Assembly (NCBI GenBank): GCA_012656075.1
Contig: JAAKBF010000027.1
Coordinates: forward strand, 682,001 to 746,000
DNA from: Phytophthora hibernalis
Taxonomy: Eukaryota; Oomycota; Peronosporomycetes; Peronosporales; Peronosporaceae
Length of the DNA: 64,000 nt
Direction of reading: 5' to 3'
A program made the translations under genes and the position numbers. Below the pieces are notes generated by a model, which made no database searches, was not told the DNA's origin, and saw only the letters and a program-made list of their open reading frames with translations. Below, piece by piece: positions 52,819-63,903 of the stretch; the stretch's first letter is position 1, and each line of letters begins with the position of its first letter.

Positions 52819-53225
52819 ATCTTGTACTTTTAGATTTCCACCAGCAGTTAGATAGAAGACTCAGGTTTACACCAAGGGTTTTGTCGTGGGGTCTAACTCA
52901 AACAAATACAAACATTTCCATTCTTTTAACATAACTGAAAGCCAATTGGGTCGTGTACATCTCTATTGTGGAATAGATGCAAATCTAGGTAGTTATTCGT
53001 CGCTTAAGTTGAAGTTGAAGTCTCGTCACATGGCTGCTGTCACAAAATGTCAAACGTTTAGATATAAAACAAAACTCTCTCGTGTCCTTCTAACCCACAT
53101 CGTTCTCGTGTACCTAACCTTAGTCCTGTCACCTCAAGCAACTGCGGTGGTTAGCGCAGGAGATATTAATCTATTACCACATGAGTACACGAAACGGACT
53201 TCGGCGGACGGACGAGCGACGAACC
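52819..53225. other. Flank between E2 LTR and E4 chromodomain
   Basis: About 400 bases. Possibly the 3' end or LTR of the minus-strand element E4, but I found no second copy, so it is left unassigned. Confidence 0.4.
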
Positions 53226-54559
53226 TTACGTGAAGATAGGACGCGCAGTGGGTTTGAACCACCAACCATCTGCTTGGAAATGCTGTGCTACTCGAGCCCG
53301 CCAGCATGTTTCATTTGATTCCAAATACACATCCTCCTGCATAAGCATCAGAATAGTAATCGCAACTGCGATATGAATATTGGCTTCGTTTTCCCAAGTG
53401 TCTTCACTGTCCGGTAGGCCTTGCCAATGTACCAAGAATTGCTTCTTTCTGCGGCGAGTTCGTTGCTTGACCAGCCGCTCGATCACATGTAGGGCGCCAT
53501 CGTCGTTGTCCGGGGAAAATGTACTGGAGATACCTTTGGCAATGGCCGGGTCAGGAACCCTGCTGGAGACTCGACAACGTGACGCAGCACGTCGACGTTG
53601 AAGCTGTTATGCAGTCGGCGCATGGTCTTCGGCAAGTCTAGCTTGGCCATGTTCTGGTTCACCATTTTGGTGATCTGGAAAGGGCCCACAAATGTCGCTG
53701 CTAGTTTGTCTTTGTCAATACGGGTTCCACGCGCTGCATGAGCGAGTGGTAGGTTTCATGTGCTCAGGTACACCCAATCGCCTTCCTCAAACTGCACAAA
53801 ACTACGGCCTTGGTCGTAATACGCTTTCTGCCGGACATTGGCGTCACGTAAGTTCCTTTGTGCGGCTTCGATAATCTTCAGGCGCTCTTCCACAAAATTG
53901 GCAGCAAAATCATTTCGGGTCTCCGCCTCGACACCTGGCGTACGATCCACGCGACCTGTGTCAATTTGAAATGGCGACATTTTGGTCGAAGAGCTCACCA
54001 ACGTCGCGTGAGCGTACTCCACAGTAGATAACACCTCGGACCAATTTGTCCCGTGCAGAGACACCATACAGCGAAGTCCATCTTCGAGAACTCTGATTTG
54101 CCGCTCAGTTTGTCCATCCGCTTGAGCACGAAATGCCGTCGTCATTCGTAGCTTGACTCCCATAATGCGCATCAGTTCTTGCCACAACGAACCGGTGAAC
54201 CTCGGGTCACGGTCGCTCACGATTGCAGCTGGTAGTCCATGGTTGCGAACAACTACATCAAAAGAGAGAGGTGCGGACTGTGCACCTGTTGCTGTCGAAT
54301 GTGTTGCCACGTACTTTGACCTCTTACTCAAATGGTCGATGCACACCATAATGGCGTCGTAGACCGAAGATGCTGGAAGTCCTGTGACGAAGTCAATCCC
54401 CACAATCTGCCAGCATTGGGAAGGCACAGGTAGTGGCATGAGCTCGCCGTTCCTTCGCAAACTGCTCGACTTGAAGCGAGCGCAGGTGGCGCAGCTTTGT
54501 ACGTAGCGCTTGATATCGACCAGCATGGTAGACCAGTAGTACCATTGACTTAATTTCAA
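53226..54559 (-). pseudogene. E4 integrase and chromodomain
   Basis: The frame 54559 to 53756 carries integrase: CATCARFKSSSLRR (finger), VGIDFVTGLP and IVSDRDPRFTGSLWQELM (first two Asp), FRAQADGQTERQIRVLEDGLR (Glu). The segment 53689 to 53483 continues with GPFQITKMVNQNMAKLDLP, and 53486 to 53226 carries a chromodomain (KQFLVHWQGLPDSEDTWE). Two frame changes separate the three parts. Confidence 0.87.
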
Positions 54560-54879
54560 TTGAGTCCGTCGGATACCCGGTGTGCAGCTACTGGGCCGTC
54601 GTGGAATTCTGCCAAAAGTACAATGCGCAGGTCACTATAATCAGGAACACAAAGTCGTCGAACGGCTTCTCCAGTCTCCAGATAAACTAGGCCTTGTTCC
54701 CAGCGCAATATTGCGCCCATCGAAAACGTCTTGAGTCTCGTGGTCCGGTGCGACGTTCCAAAACCGTAGAGCGCGTTGTTGATCAGTCGCTGGTATATTT
54801 GCGGTGCATTGAACAATCCAAACGGCATCCGCGTCCACTCGAAGAGCCCGAACGGGGTGATGAAGGCCGATACCAGCCG
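54556..54879 (-). pseudogene. E4 RT second part with RT/RNase H deletion
   Basis: On the minus strand VSAFITPFGLFEWTRMPFGLFNAP is the middle of a gypsy RT, followed by NALYGF; then the sequence changes near 54720 to the segment before integrase (LVYLETGEAVRRLCVPDYSDLR). The catalytic YxDD and the whole RNase H are therefore deleted. The RT begins abruptly at 54879, the inversion breakpoint. Confidence 0.82.
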
Positions 54880-55500
54880 CCACCACCGGCTCGCGCGGTC
54901 CACGCGATTCAGGCCGCGACGGACGAATGTGACTCGGGACGGACGCTCAAGATAGCGACGACCAGTTATACGACCAAGCTCGGGATGCCGAAGAACGGGC
55001 TCGACGGCTGACGACCGGTCACGTGGTCTCGGGCGAAAACGCGCGTCGCAACTCCGTCGTAGACGACCCAAGACAGGACCGACCCAAATGCCGTCAATGC
55101 GGTTCACGCCGTCATACGGAGGAAGACTGTTGGGCATTGCTGACTTGTCAGAAGTGTGGAGGACACCATCCGTCCGACCGCTGCCTACGGACCTGCAAGG
55201 CTTGCGGGGAAGTCCATGAAGCGGGAAATGCCCGTTGGAAGAGTTCTTCAACCAGCTCCGTCAGTGATACAGTCCGCAGAAACATGACGGGATGCTGCCG
55301 CCGCAGGCCGAAAGATATTAAACTAGATCGCTCGCTGGTTGGAAAGCCAGTACGAGACGAGCGATTCGTTTCCGTCTATACATATGCGGCCCAGATGCCA
55401 CCAGAGGGAGTCAAGGAAAACCTGACTACCATGGTCGATAATAAATGTGAACCCAACCGGGACCCACATCGTATGAACGTGCTCCCCGGGAGTTAAATAT
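54880..55500 (+). pseudogene. E4 gag C-terminus with zinc knuckles (inverted segment)
   Basis: On the plus strand the frame contains HAIQAATDECDS, then a Cys-rich nucleocapsid with repeated CxxC groups: CRQCGSRRHTEEDC, CQKCGGHHPSDRC and CKACGEVHEAG (55088 to 55225). It is followed by the spacer before protease. Orientation is opposite to E4 on both sides. Confidence 0.78.
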
Positions 55501-55534
55501 TCGACGCCCGGACGACTATGAGAGGGAAACTCCG

Positions 55535-56518
55535 TTGGACGTGATTGACTTGCAGCCAGGACAACGGCGCGGATACTGGAAATATTACGCACCGGACAAG
55601 TGGTACCGACAAGCCAAGATTCATGGGAAGCTGAACAACCGCAGTGCGACTTTGTTGCTTGATACTGGTGCCGAGGTGTCCATAATAGACACCACCTTTG
55701 CTCGTGAGGTAGGCTGCCAGATCGACACGGGCGTGACGCAGAACTGCGTCGGGATCCGGACGAGACATATTACACGGTGGAAAAACGCGGATCAGAGTGA
55801 CCTTAGGCGGAAACCTGGTGTTCTTCTTGAACATCTGGGTCGGAGAGCTTACGCGATCTTGGGAATGAACTTCATGGTGCCAGCACGGGTCCGCATCGAC
55901 ACTGCGGACTGCACAGCATGCCTACTCGACGAAGTGAGGATCCAGACGATCGGGAGAAGACCGTTGTGTGGCGCGAAGATGCACCCAGTCACGGTGAAAA
56001 GCGGGGACTCCGTGAGAATCGACCCCGGAATATCGCACGATGTCCCACTCCGACCGGATAAGAACACACCGAATCTCTGGGTCACCAGAGGAGACGGGTG
56101 GGTAACCTCCATCGTTAAGGGCAGGATCGGACGATGCACGTACTTGCGGATAACCAATAAAGCCGACAAGACGGTCTCGATTGGCTCACTCGTGACTCTA
56201 GCCTGGTGGACGGCTGACGATGCTCTGCCGCGGGAATTCGGATTCGTCCAGGCAAACTCGCGACGGTACAAGGAGTGGCAGAACCTCGCGTATGGTGCCA
56301 CATGTGATGCGGACGACCACTGGTCCGACGAAGGCAGCGATAGACGCGGTGGGTCTTTGGTGGAACACCCGACCTACGAGACTCCCAAGATAATCCTGCA
56401 TCGAGGAGAAGACACGCCATCAAGCCAAGTGAGAGAACAGAGTCGGCCGCCCACGGTGATGGTGACGTTCATCACCCCGGAACAAGGAGAGGACCCCAAG
56501 CAGCCACACGAACTGTAA
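55535..56518 (+). pseudogene. E4 aspartic protease (inverted segment)
   Basis: A 327-residue frame. The protease active site ATLLLDTGAEVSIID (catalytic DTG) is near residue 38 and the AYAILGMNFM block follows near 110. The remaining 200 residues form the protease-RT linker. One TAA at 56516 separates this frame from the RT frame in the same phase. Confidence 0.87.
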
Positions 56519-57253
56519 CCGGAACAAGGGACGACCGCGGTCGGAATCTCGAACGAAGAAGTGTGCAATGACAATCTTGAGATACCATCGGAAAAGGCGG
56601 GGGAACCAGACCCCATAAATCAGGTGGCCGAGAATAAAACGGGCGACGTTGAGGCTGAGGACGCCGTAATCTTCCACGAAGGTTCGGAGCTCTTCGCCGA
56701 AGAATTGCAAGCGGAGATGGCTGTCCTCCCAGAAATCTCCTTGACCAAAGAAGTGAAGATCGAAGACCTCAAGGTCGGACGACCTACGGGATTGACGCCG
56801 GAGACCGCGGCGAGGGAAGAAGAGCGGCTACGCCAAATCATCTGGAAGCGACGGAAATGGCTGTTCGGGAAGGGCAACGCTTTGGCACCCGCGGCCATCG
56901 GTGTTGTCTGCGATATCGACGTAGGCGACGCGAAGCCCGTGGCGCAACGCGTACGCAAGCTACCACCCAAGTTCAGAGAGCCAGTCTCGGCTCTACTCAA
57001 GGGCTTCTCAGCGCGAAGATGATCCGACCCTCGAAATCCCCATGGGCCTCGCCGATCGTCGTGATCGTGAAGAAGAATGGAGTCGATATTCGACTCTGCA
57101 TCGACTATCGCTTGATGAATGGGTTAACTCAGTTGATGGTATATCCCATGCCACTTATCAACGACCTGCTCGAAGATTTGGACAAGTACCTTTGGTATTG
57201 CTCATTCGATATGGCGAGCGGATTCTGGGTCATCCCCATGACCGTAGAGCCCC
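56519..57253 (+). pseudogene. E4 RT first part (inverted segment)
   Basis: The frame continues from the protease and contains an acidic linker, VAQRVRKLPPKFREPV and, after a frame change near 57010, MIRPSKSPWASPIVVIVKKNG, IRLCIDYRLMN and FDMASGFWVIPM. RT stops here at 57253 and is continued by the minus-strand piece that starts at 54879. Confidence 0.85.
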
Positions 57254-57872
57254 GGGGTGCTTTCTGATGAAACTTGTTGGATCCGAAGAGAGTCTTCTTT
57301 TGACGAGCGAGTCCGCGCTGTCGGGAGCGGAGTTTCTTCTCCAACGTCTCAACATCGGGGATCTCCATCAAGGTGAGACGGGAAGCCAGCTCTTGTTCTT
57401 GCTTGTCGAGCGTATGGATGAAGAGCTCGACATGTTCCCTTTTCTCCTCCACCGAGCCGTCGTCGTAGTGGACGTTGGCTCGCATGCCAGCTACGTTCAA
57501 CCGATTCAGATATTCAAGTAGCGTTTCATCGGAGCGTTTGGCCGCATGATAATATCTGCTCGCCATCGACACTCCTTTCCCGCAATTCTGAATACGAAAC
57601 TGCTCCGTCAGGTTTGTCCACGACTTCTTGACACTGCGACTCAGCTACAAGTACCATTGGCGTGCTGGACCTGACATCAGATCTCCGATCAAGGCACACA
57701 CTTCGTCGCCCGTCATTCCATCCCGTCGTGACGCGGACTTGGCCAGATTTAACCAGGCTCGGGCTTTTCCTTCGCTGGCATCGCGTCCGTGGAACTCCTT
57801 CAATTCCGAGAACGCGGATAGACGCACGCGCGTCACTCCTCCGTTGGCAACACCGGCTGTGGCCGAAGAGAT
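57254..57872 (-). pseudogene. E4 gag core
   Basis: On the minus strand, frames 58088 to 57645 (from about 57860) and 57572 to 57254 form a gag core: FSELKEFHGRDASEGKARAWL, LIGDLMSGPARQWYL, SMASRYYHAAKRSDETLLEYL and LTLMEIPDVETLEKKLRSRQ. It is homologous to the gag of E3 (59860 to 60195). It is cut at 57873 by the left LTR of E3 and at 57254 by the inversion breakpoint. Confidence 0.85.
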
Positions 57873-58862
57873 TGTGGAGAAACGGACTGTCGGAGGGCGG
57901 CACAACGCTGAATGCCGACGAAAAGCGCAGTACCGGAGAACGACGAAGTCGAGCAGACCGATTGATGGATGTCGACACGGAGCGACGTGAAACGGAATTT
58001 TCTGCAGGAAAGACGGAGTCGGATCAGACAGCAGTCCTGCCCCGTTTACATACAAGGCCTGCGACATGGGAACCTCGATCGGAGGCATTTTTACGCCCCG
58101 ATCTACAACCGCGACCGACGGACCCCGATCTGACCACTCTACGGACCCCGATCTAGCAACTTAGAAAACCCAGATCAAGCAACTCGGAAGACCCCAATCA
58201 AGCAACTCGACTGACCCCGATGTGGCAACTCGGTCACGGGATCAGGGTAAATCAGGACAACGATGATGGGTAAGCACGACGGGAAGTGATAGGAAGAAAG
58301 CCAGAAATCCAACGAGTGGCGTAGAAGGCATTGATAGGATAGGACAACATAAGGATCAGTCCCGAATTCTCTTTGTGATACGCAAGTGGATTTCCTTCGT
58401 CCCAAGAGCCAGAAGTCTCGACCGAGAAGAGCCCCAGGATAACCCGCCCCGTCATCTGCTGCTGGATCGGTGTACTCAACCCCAACACGCCGTGCCCAAT
58501 AGGAGGGACACGTTAAACGATACCGTCCAGGCGTTGCTGATAACCCGACGCCGAAGCCGAAGAACGCACTGGCCCGATAACGCCGTGCACAACCGAGGAA
58601 ACGCCGGCCCGATACCGCTGCACGCCCAAGGTCAAAGAGGAGAGGACGTCGTCACGCACGAGTGAGACGTCAGAGCAAGAGCGACGCAGAGCGAGGGGAA
58701 TCCGCGCTGCGCCTGCGAAGCACGCTTCAAGGTTCCTAACCAACTTGGATCACACCCCACCCAGAGATACGCTACTCAAACAACCGGGAATTTGCCCGAC
58801 GTTAACGCGTAGGGTTTGTGCGAGGAAGACTTTGCATATTTCTGCTAAGGCGCTACTCCACA
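57873..58862 (+). repeat. Left LTR of E3
   Basis: A 990-bp LTR starting TGTGGAGAA and ending CTACTCCACA, repeated at 62930 to 63903. A primer-binding site follows directly. The LTR includes about five copies of a 24-base repeat near 58125 to 58225. Confidence 0.92.
58100..58230 (+). repeat. Tandem ACCCCGATC-AGCAACTCG repeats inside E3 left LTR
   Basis: About five degenerate units of roughly 24 bases (ACCCCGATCTAGCAACT and relatives). The right LTR has about three units at 63180 to 63250. The GATC content recalls the CGATCG repeats before the E2 right LTR. Confidence 0.75.
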
Positions 58863-60195
58863 ATGGTGCCGCGACCCGGGAGTACTACTCCGGAAGTTGG
58901 GGTAACGATCAAGAAGGAAACGGAAGCGCAAGAACAAGAAGCCGAAGAAGAAAAAGCTGCGTGCGCCGGTCTCGGCGGACGACTTCCCTCTAAAGCCTAC
59001 CGGCAAAGACGCGGGCCGAGAATATACTGCAGACGAGCTGGCCTACGGGCTGACTCGCGTGGAGCTGTTTATACAGTTTGAGCGACACCCGGTCCTGAAC
59101 TTCCTCAATCCAAAGTTGATCGGAGAGCTCCAGGGACCCAGCCCGATCCCCGTCCTAGAGGATCTGACGAGCGTACACCTCGCAGCGTCGGCGCTCTCTA
59201 AGATGCTCTGCGGTTCGGGTTTGCTGCTGGGGGCGTTCGAGGTGGAGAAGGTGTATGACTGGGACTTGTTATCCTGGAAGGACGCGATTCAAGTACTCAT
59301 CGATCCCCTCGACGTTTTGGTCGGTACGGTGCAAGCCCCGTCGCAGATCCCCCGCAAGGGTAGCCCGACCTCGACGCAGCTGCGTCCACCCGCCGTTTTA
59401 CCGTCACACGACTCTGACAGCAGTGTCGAGTCGCCTAAGCGGATGAAGACGCCACCGGTCCAGCCACCATGGGTGCAACGAGCACAGGCCCTGCCAGCTT
59501 ACCACTTCCCGCGGAGGACGCCCATCGCGCCCGCGGCGGCTGTGCCACCGCAACTGGAGACCCCAAGGCACTCGAGGACGTGATAGTCCATCTGATGCGT
59601 TCGACGATGATGCGTACGTCCGCTATTCCGACACAGGCCGCCACGGCGGCTACCCCGACGGAGACAGCTAAAACGGGACCTGCGACGACGACTCCTCAAG
59701 CGGAGGTTGGCGTAACCATGGAATCGGTGAGCTCGCGCGGGTCGATTCAAGCAAGGGTGACTCGACGCGACCACGACGAAGATCCGGACGACTTGTTCGA
59801 CCTGGACAACGGTACGACGGGAACTCCGCCGCGATCTTCTCTGCCACGGCCGGGGTTGCCAGCGGGGAGTGACACGCGTACGTCTGTCCGGGTTCTCGGA
59901 ATTGAAGGAGCTCCACGGACACGACGCCAGCGAGGAGAAAGCTCAAGCCTGGCTAAATCGCGTCAAGTCCGCGCCACGTCGGGATGGAATGACGGGCGAC
60001 GAAGTAAGTGCCATGTTCAGAGATCTGATGTCTGGATCCGCACGCCAATGGTATCTGCAGCTGAGCCGCAGTGTCAAGAAGTCTTGGGCGGACCTGACGG
60101 AACCGTTTCGCATCCAGTACTGCGGCAAAGGAGCGTCGATGGCGAGCAGGTACTACCACGTCACCAAACGCTCCGACGAGACGCCGATCGAATAA
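58863..60195 (+). pseudogene. E3 gag
   Basis: The ATG overlapping the PBS opens a Glu/Lys-rich frame. After frame changes, a Lys-rich stretch (KKPKKKKLRAP, near 58940) leads into the frame 59059 to 59583 (VLNFLNPKLIGELQGP, EVEKVYDWDLL), then 59469 to about 59860 (low complexity), then 59869 to 60195 with the gag core (FSELKELHGHDASEEKAQAWL, SMASRYYHVTKRSDE). The core ends at a TAA at 60195. It shares this core with E4 and the N-terminal layout with E2. No zinc knuckle or pol follows. Confidence 0.78.
58864..58880 (+). promoter_or_regulatory. Primer-binding site of E3, overlapping an ATG
   Basis: TGGTGCCGCGACCCGGG starts one base after the LTR end. With the preceding A it forms an ATG whose frame continues at least 40 codons. 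The E2 site is very similar. Confidence 0.72.
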
Positions 60196-60653
60196 CTGTA
60201 CCGGTTGAAAAGCTAAAGAACGTCTATGGTTGGCTCACAGGCAACCGACACCATGTACCATGGACTCTAAAGAGTCACACCCGTCACTCTTTATGTAACT
60301 TAGTGTACCCCATTACAGCTCCATCTGCGGTTTCCCGAGTTGCACGCGCGCACGACCTGTATCGCGTCCGGTAATTGTTTAAGCAGCTGCGCCAGCGTCT
60401 CTTCCTCCTGATGCTGCTCGTGGGTTGGCGTCTCCTACTGCAGTTGGAGCTGTCGCTGGCCTCCTGAGACGGTCTTCATCTTCACTTGAGATAGCTGCTC
60501 GAGTTGAGGCGGCCTACAAATTCCAAGTGGATCGATTTGAACAGGGTTCAGTTTCAATGTTGGCCGGGGTAAGATGGAGTGTCGTCGTCGTCGTTCGCTC
60601 GCGGTCTCCGCGTCGCAGTCGCTGGCAGACGTGTTCCAGGTCCAGATACAGAC
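60196..60653 (+). other. Deletion zone of E3, pol missing
   Basis: Between the gag end and the end of the antisense gene only 460 bases remain, where related elements have about 4 kb of protease, RT, RNase H and integrase. No trace of these is readable. Confidence 0.65.
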
Positions 60654-62815
60654 TCAACCCAAGTTTCCAGATAGGCGTGTCGATGTCAGCCAACGCGGCG
60701 TGCAGCGTCGCGTGTTGACGGCCCGGATACCACTAACCGACCGCAGAACGACTTGGAGGAAGTGCAGGAAGACCGGGTCAAGCAGGAGGTCCATATCCGC
60801 CGACTCCGACCGGAAGAGCCCGACGATAAGCTGGAGGACGCTCGCCATGTCGTCCCCCGCGTGCGATCTACGCGAATTCTGACGACGTTGCCACGTAACC
60901 CACTCTGGGTCACTGGGAACCGGCAACTCATTGGAGGCTTCCCAGTAATCTTGGGCCCAATGTTCCAAGTGCAAGTCGTACCGCGACAGGAGGGCCCTGA
61001 AAGACGGATCGCCCGCCGCGAAGGTCAGGGGCGCCGCGCGCTGGGTCAGGTAAGCCCATGGCCGAGATGCGTACAATGCGTCAACGTTGACCGCGTCAAC
61101 AAGGCTTCGTTCCATGCAGCGGGGCGGGGTCTGGCCGTGGACGGAAAGATCCAGTCCGTAGGGGAAGCAGAGTCGTCCGAAGCAGGTGCACCGACAGAGA
61201 CGTCAACGTTTTGGAGGAGAGAACGCGGCCACGGCGGGTACCGCCGATGACGCCACTCAGCCGGATCACGTACGGGGGAATCGCGGGGGTACGTTGGAGA
61301 CCCGCCGGCGGCTCACGGAGGCGGCGAGGAAGGAGGACTGGGCGACGAGTTGGAAGAAGAAGGCGCCCTAGAAGACGCGGCAGCCGAAGATGACGAAGGC
61401 GACCCCCACTAGCCGAAGACGCATCGCCCCCGAACCCGCAGAGTCGGATCGATAAGCGGAGCCAGACCGCGAAGCACGTCGACGCAACCGGCGACCTTTC
61501 GTCCGGCGGGAGCGAGTACTGGACGCACTATCCGACGACTACGATGACGAGAACAGGTCGTGGAGCGTCCGTGACGCCTCCGAAGACATTGTCGGAGAGC
61601 GATTGCCCTGGACAGCAGCGGAATGGTCGGAAGCAGCGGAATCCGCCGCAGTGGACGGACGGGAACTTCGCCGGAGTGATGGGTTTCCCTAGAGGCAGTA
61701 GGGAGAGCCGAAGCAGCCGCGCGACATGGAGAAAGGCCCTCGCGGTCTAGGGGACTGGCGCCCCTGGGTTCGAGTGAGCGGCACCGAAGCTCCGAAACGG
61801 GGTCGGCCGGGGAGAATATCTCCGGGCGGAGAAGCGACGGACTGCGGCGGTGCTGGATGCGTCGACACGATTCCGGAGCTTCCATCAGCGCCGTCCCGAC
61901 TCACGTCGCCTGGAGGTAAGGGAACTGCCGCGTCCACGGCGGACACGGCATTGGTCTCCAGCGTCCGGAGGAGTCCATCGATATCCAAGGATCCTCCCGC
62001 AGCCGCGATTGAAGCGGTGAGACGGGCAGCCAATGCGTCGTGTACCCGTCGGTCTGACTCTCGTCCTAGACGAGCCTCGCGTAACAGTCGTCGCCACGTG
62101 TCCGTACGCTCATCCCACTCGCGCGCCTCCGCTCCGCGGTGGTTTCAACTCGGCGACTTGCAAGTCTAGATGTCGCACTCGAGCTTGGTGTAACGCCTGC
62201 TGACGAGCGGACGTCTGGCGACGGATAGAACACCCGCCCTGTACTGATCGGAGCGTGCAGACGCACGCAGTTCCTCGGCCTGAGCCCGGGCGAGATCGGC
62301 TTGGGCGGACACGCGCGCCGCTTCTGCGACGGAGATGGAAGCCTCGAGATCGCGGATACGCGTCACGTCGCGCTGATGTTCCTCGGCATGAGCTACGAGC
62401 AAGGCATTAATTCGCTACAAATCGGCGGCGAGGGGCTCGTCACGAGCCCGCTGCGGCGGCGTCCTCAACTGGCTGACGGTCGACGAGACCAGGTCCTACC
62501 CTTCGCGCGCCCGCCGGAGCAGGGAGAGGTTGCGCTCTGCAACGAAGCGCCGTGTACGACCTGTCCGGCGTTGGCGGCGGGCGACATGTCCAGATGAGCG
62601 CGAAATAGCTGCGCGTCGTGCTCCAAGGCGTTCGCGTCGTTGATCAACGCGCCAACAGACGGAATGGGGTCGCCTGGGCCAGGGATCTGGACAACAGGAG
62701 CCGGAGGGACCACCAGCGGACGCCTGCCAAAGACACATATTGCACACCGGGTCGAAGTCAGGTCCCCAGTGTTCAAGGACTGTGTGCCATTGCTGTCGCT
62801 CTCCTGAGATGTCAT
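60654..62815 (-). pseudogene. Antisense gene of E3, homologous to that of E2
   Basis: Read from 62815: a short N-terminal frame (DISG or SQESDSNG start), then a coiled-coil segment at 62402 to 62166 (RIRDLEASISVAEAARVSAQ), low-complexity frames over 61.4 to 62.1 kb, and the C-terminal domain at 61115 to 60654. The last part has ALYASRPWAYL, YWEASNELP and DMDLLLDPVFLH, matching the E2 domain (FWEMTHYLP and DVDLLLDPLILH) in order and spacing. Several frame breaks lie between the N- and C-terminal parts. Introns may explain some of them. The function is unknown. Confidence 0.68.
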
Positions 62816-62929
62816 AAAATGTGAGTATACAAGACAACACGAGACGAGACGGTGAGCAGGCTAATGGTAAGACGGGTTCTGCCGCGATGCACTCACCTGG
62901 GGAGTGCGCGCACGCGCCAGCGGGACGGA

Positions 62930-63903
62930 TGTGGAGAAGCGGACCGTCGGAGGGCGGCACAACGCTGAATGCCGACGTAAAGCGGAGTGCCTGAGAGTGA
63001 CGAAGTCAAGCAGACCGATTGATGGATGTCGACACGGAGCAACGGGAAAAAGAACGTTCTGCAGGAAAGACGGAGTCGGATCAGACGGCAGTCCTGCCAC
63101 AACCGTGGGACGACGCTTGCGACATGGGGAACCTCGATCGGAGATAATGTTTACGTCCCGATCTATACAACCCCGACCGACGGACCCCGATCTGGCAACT
63201 CGAAAGACCCCAATCAAGCAACTCGACTGACCCCGATGTGGCAACTCGGTCACGTGATCAGGGCAAATCAGGACAACGATGATGGGTAAGCACGACGGGA
63301 AGTGATAGGAAGAAAGCCAGAAATCCAACGAGTGGCGTAGAAGGCATTGATAGGATAGGACAACATAAGGATCAGTCCCGAATTCTCTTTGTGATACGCA
63401 AGTGGATTTCCTTCGTTCCAAGAGCCAGCAGCCTCGACCGAGAAGAGCCCCAAGATAACCGGCCCCGTCGTCCGCTGCTGGATCGGTGTACTCAAACCCC
63501 CACATCCCGTGCCCAATAGGAGGGACACGTTAAACGATACCGTCCGGGCGTTGCTGATAACTCGACGCCGAAAACGAAGAACGCACTGGCCCGATAACGC
63601 CGTGCACAACTGAGGAAACGCCGGCCCGATACCGCCGTGCACAACCTAGGAAACGCCGGCCCGATACCGCCGCACGCCCAAGGTCAAAGAAGAAGAAGAC
63701 GTCGTCACGCACGAGTGAGACGTCAGAGCAAGAGCGACGCAGAGCGAGGAGAATCCGCGCTGCGCCAGAGAAGCACGTTTTAGGTTCCTAACCTACCCCA
63801 CCCAGAGATACGCTACTCAAACAACCGGGAACTTGCCCGACGCTAGCGCGAAGGTTTTGTGCGATAACGACTTTGCAGATTTCTGCTAAGGCGCTACTCC
63901 ACA
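62930..63903 (+). repeat. Right LTR of E3
   Basis: A 974-bp copy of 57873 to 58862, starting TGTGGAGAA and ending CTACTCCACA. It is a little shorter because the internal tandem repeat has fewer units. Flanks (GAGAT on the left, ATATC on the right) do not form a target duplication. Confidence 0.92.

Noticed and set aside
55023..55496. Cys-rich frame as a host zinc-finger gene
   Set aside because: The CCHC-type groups stand between gag core and protease once the inversion is taken into account, so they are retroelement nucleocapsid.
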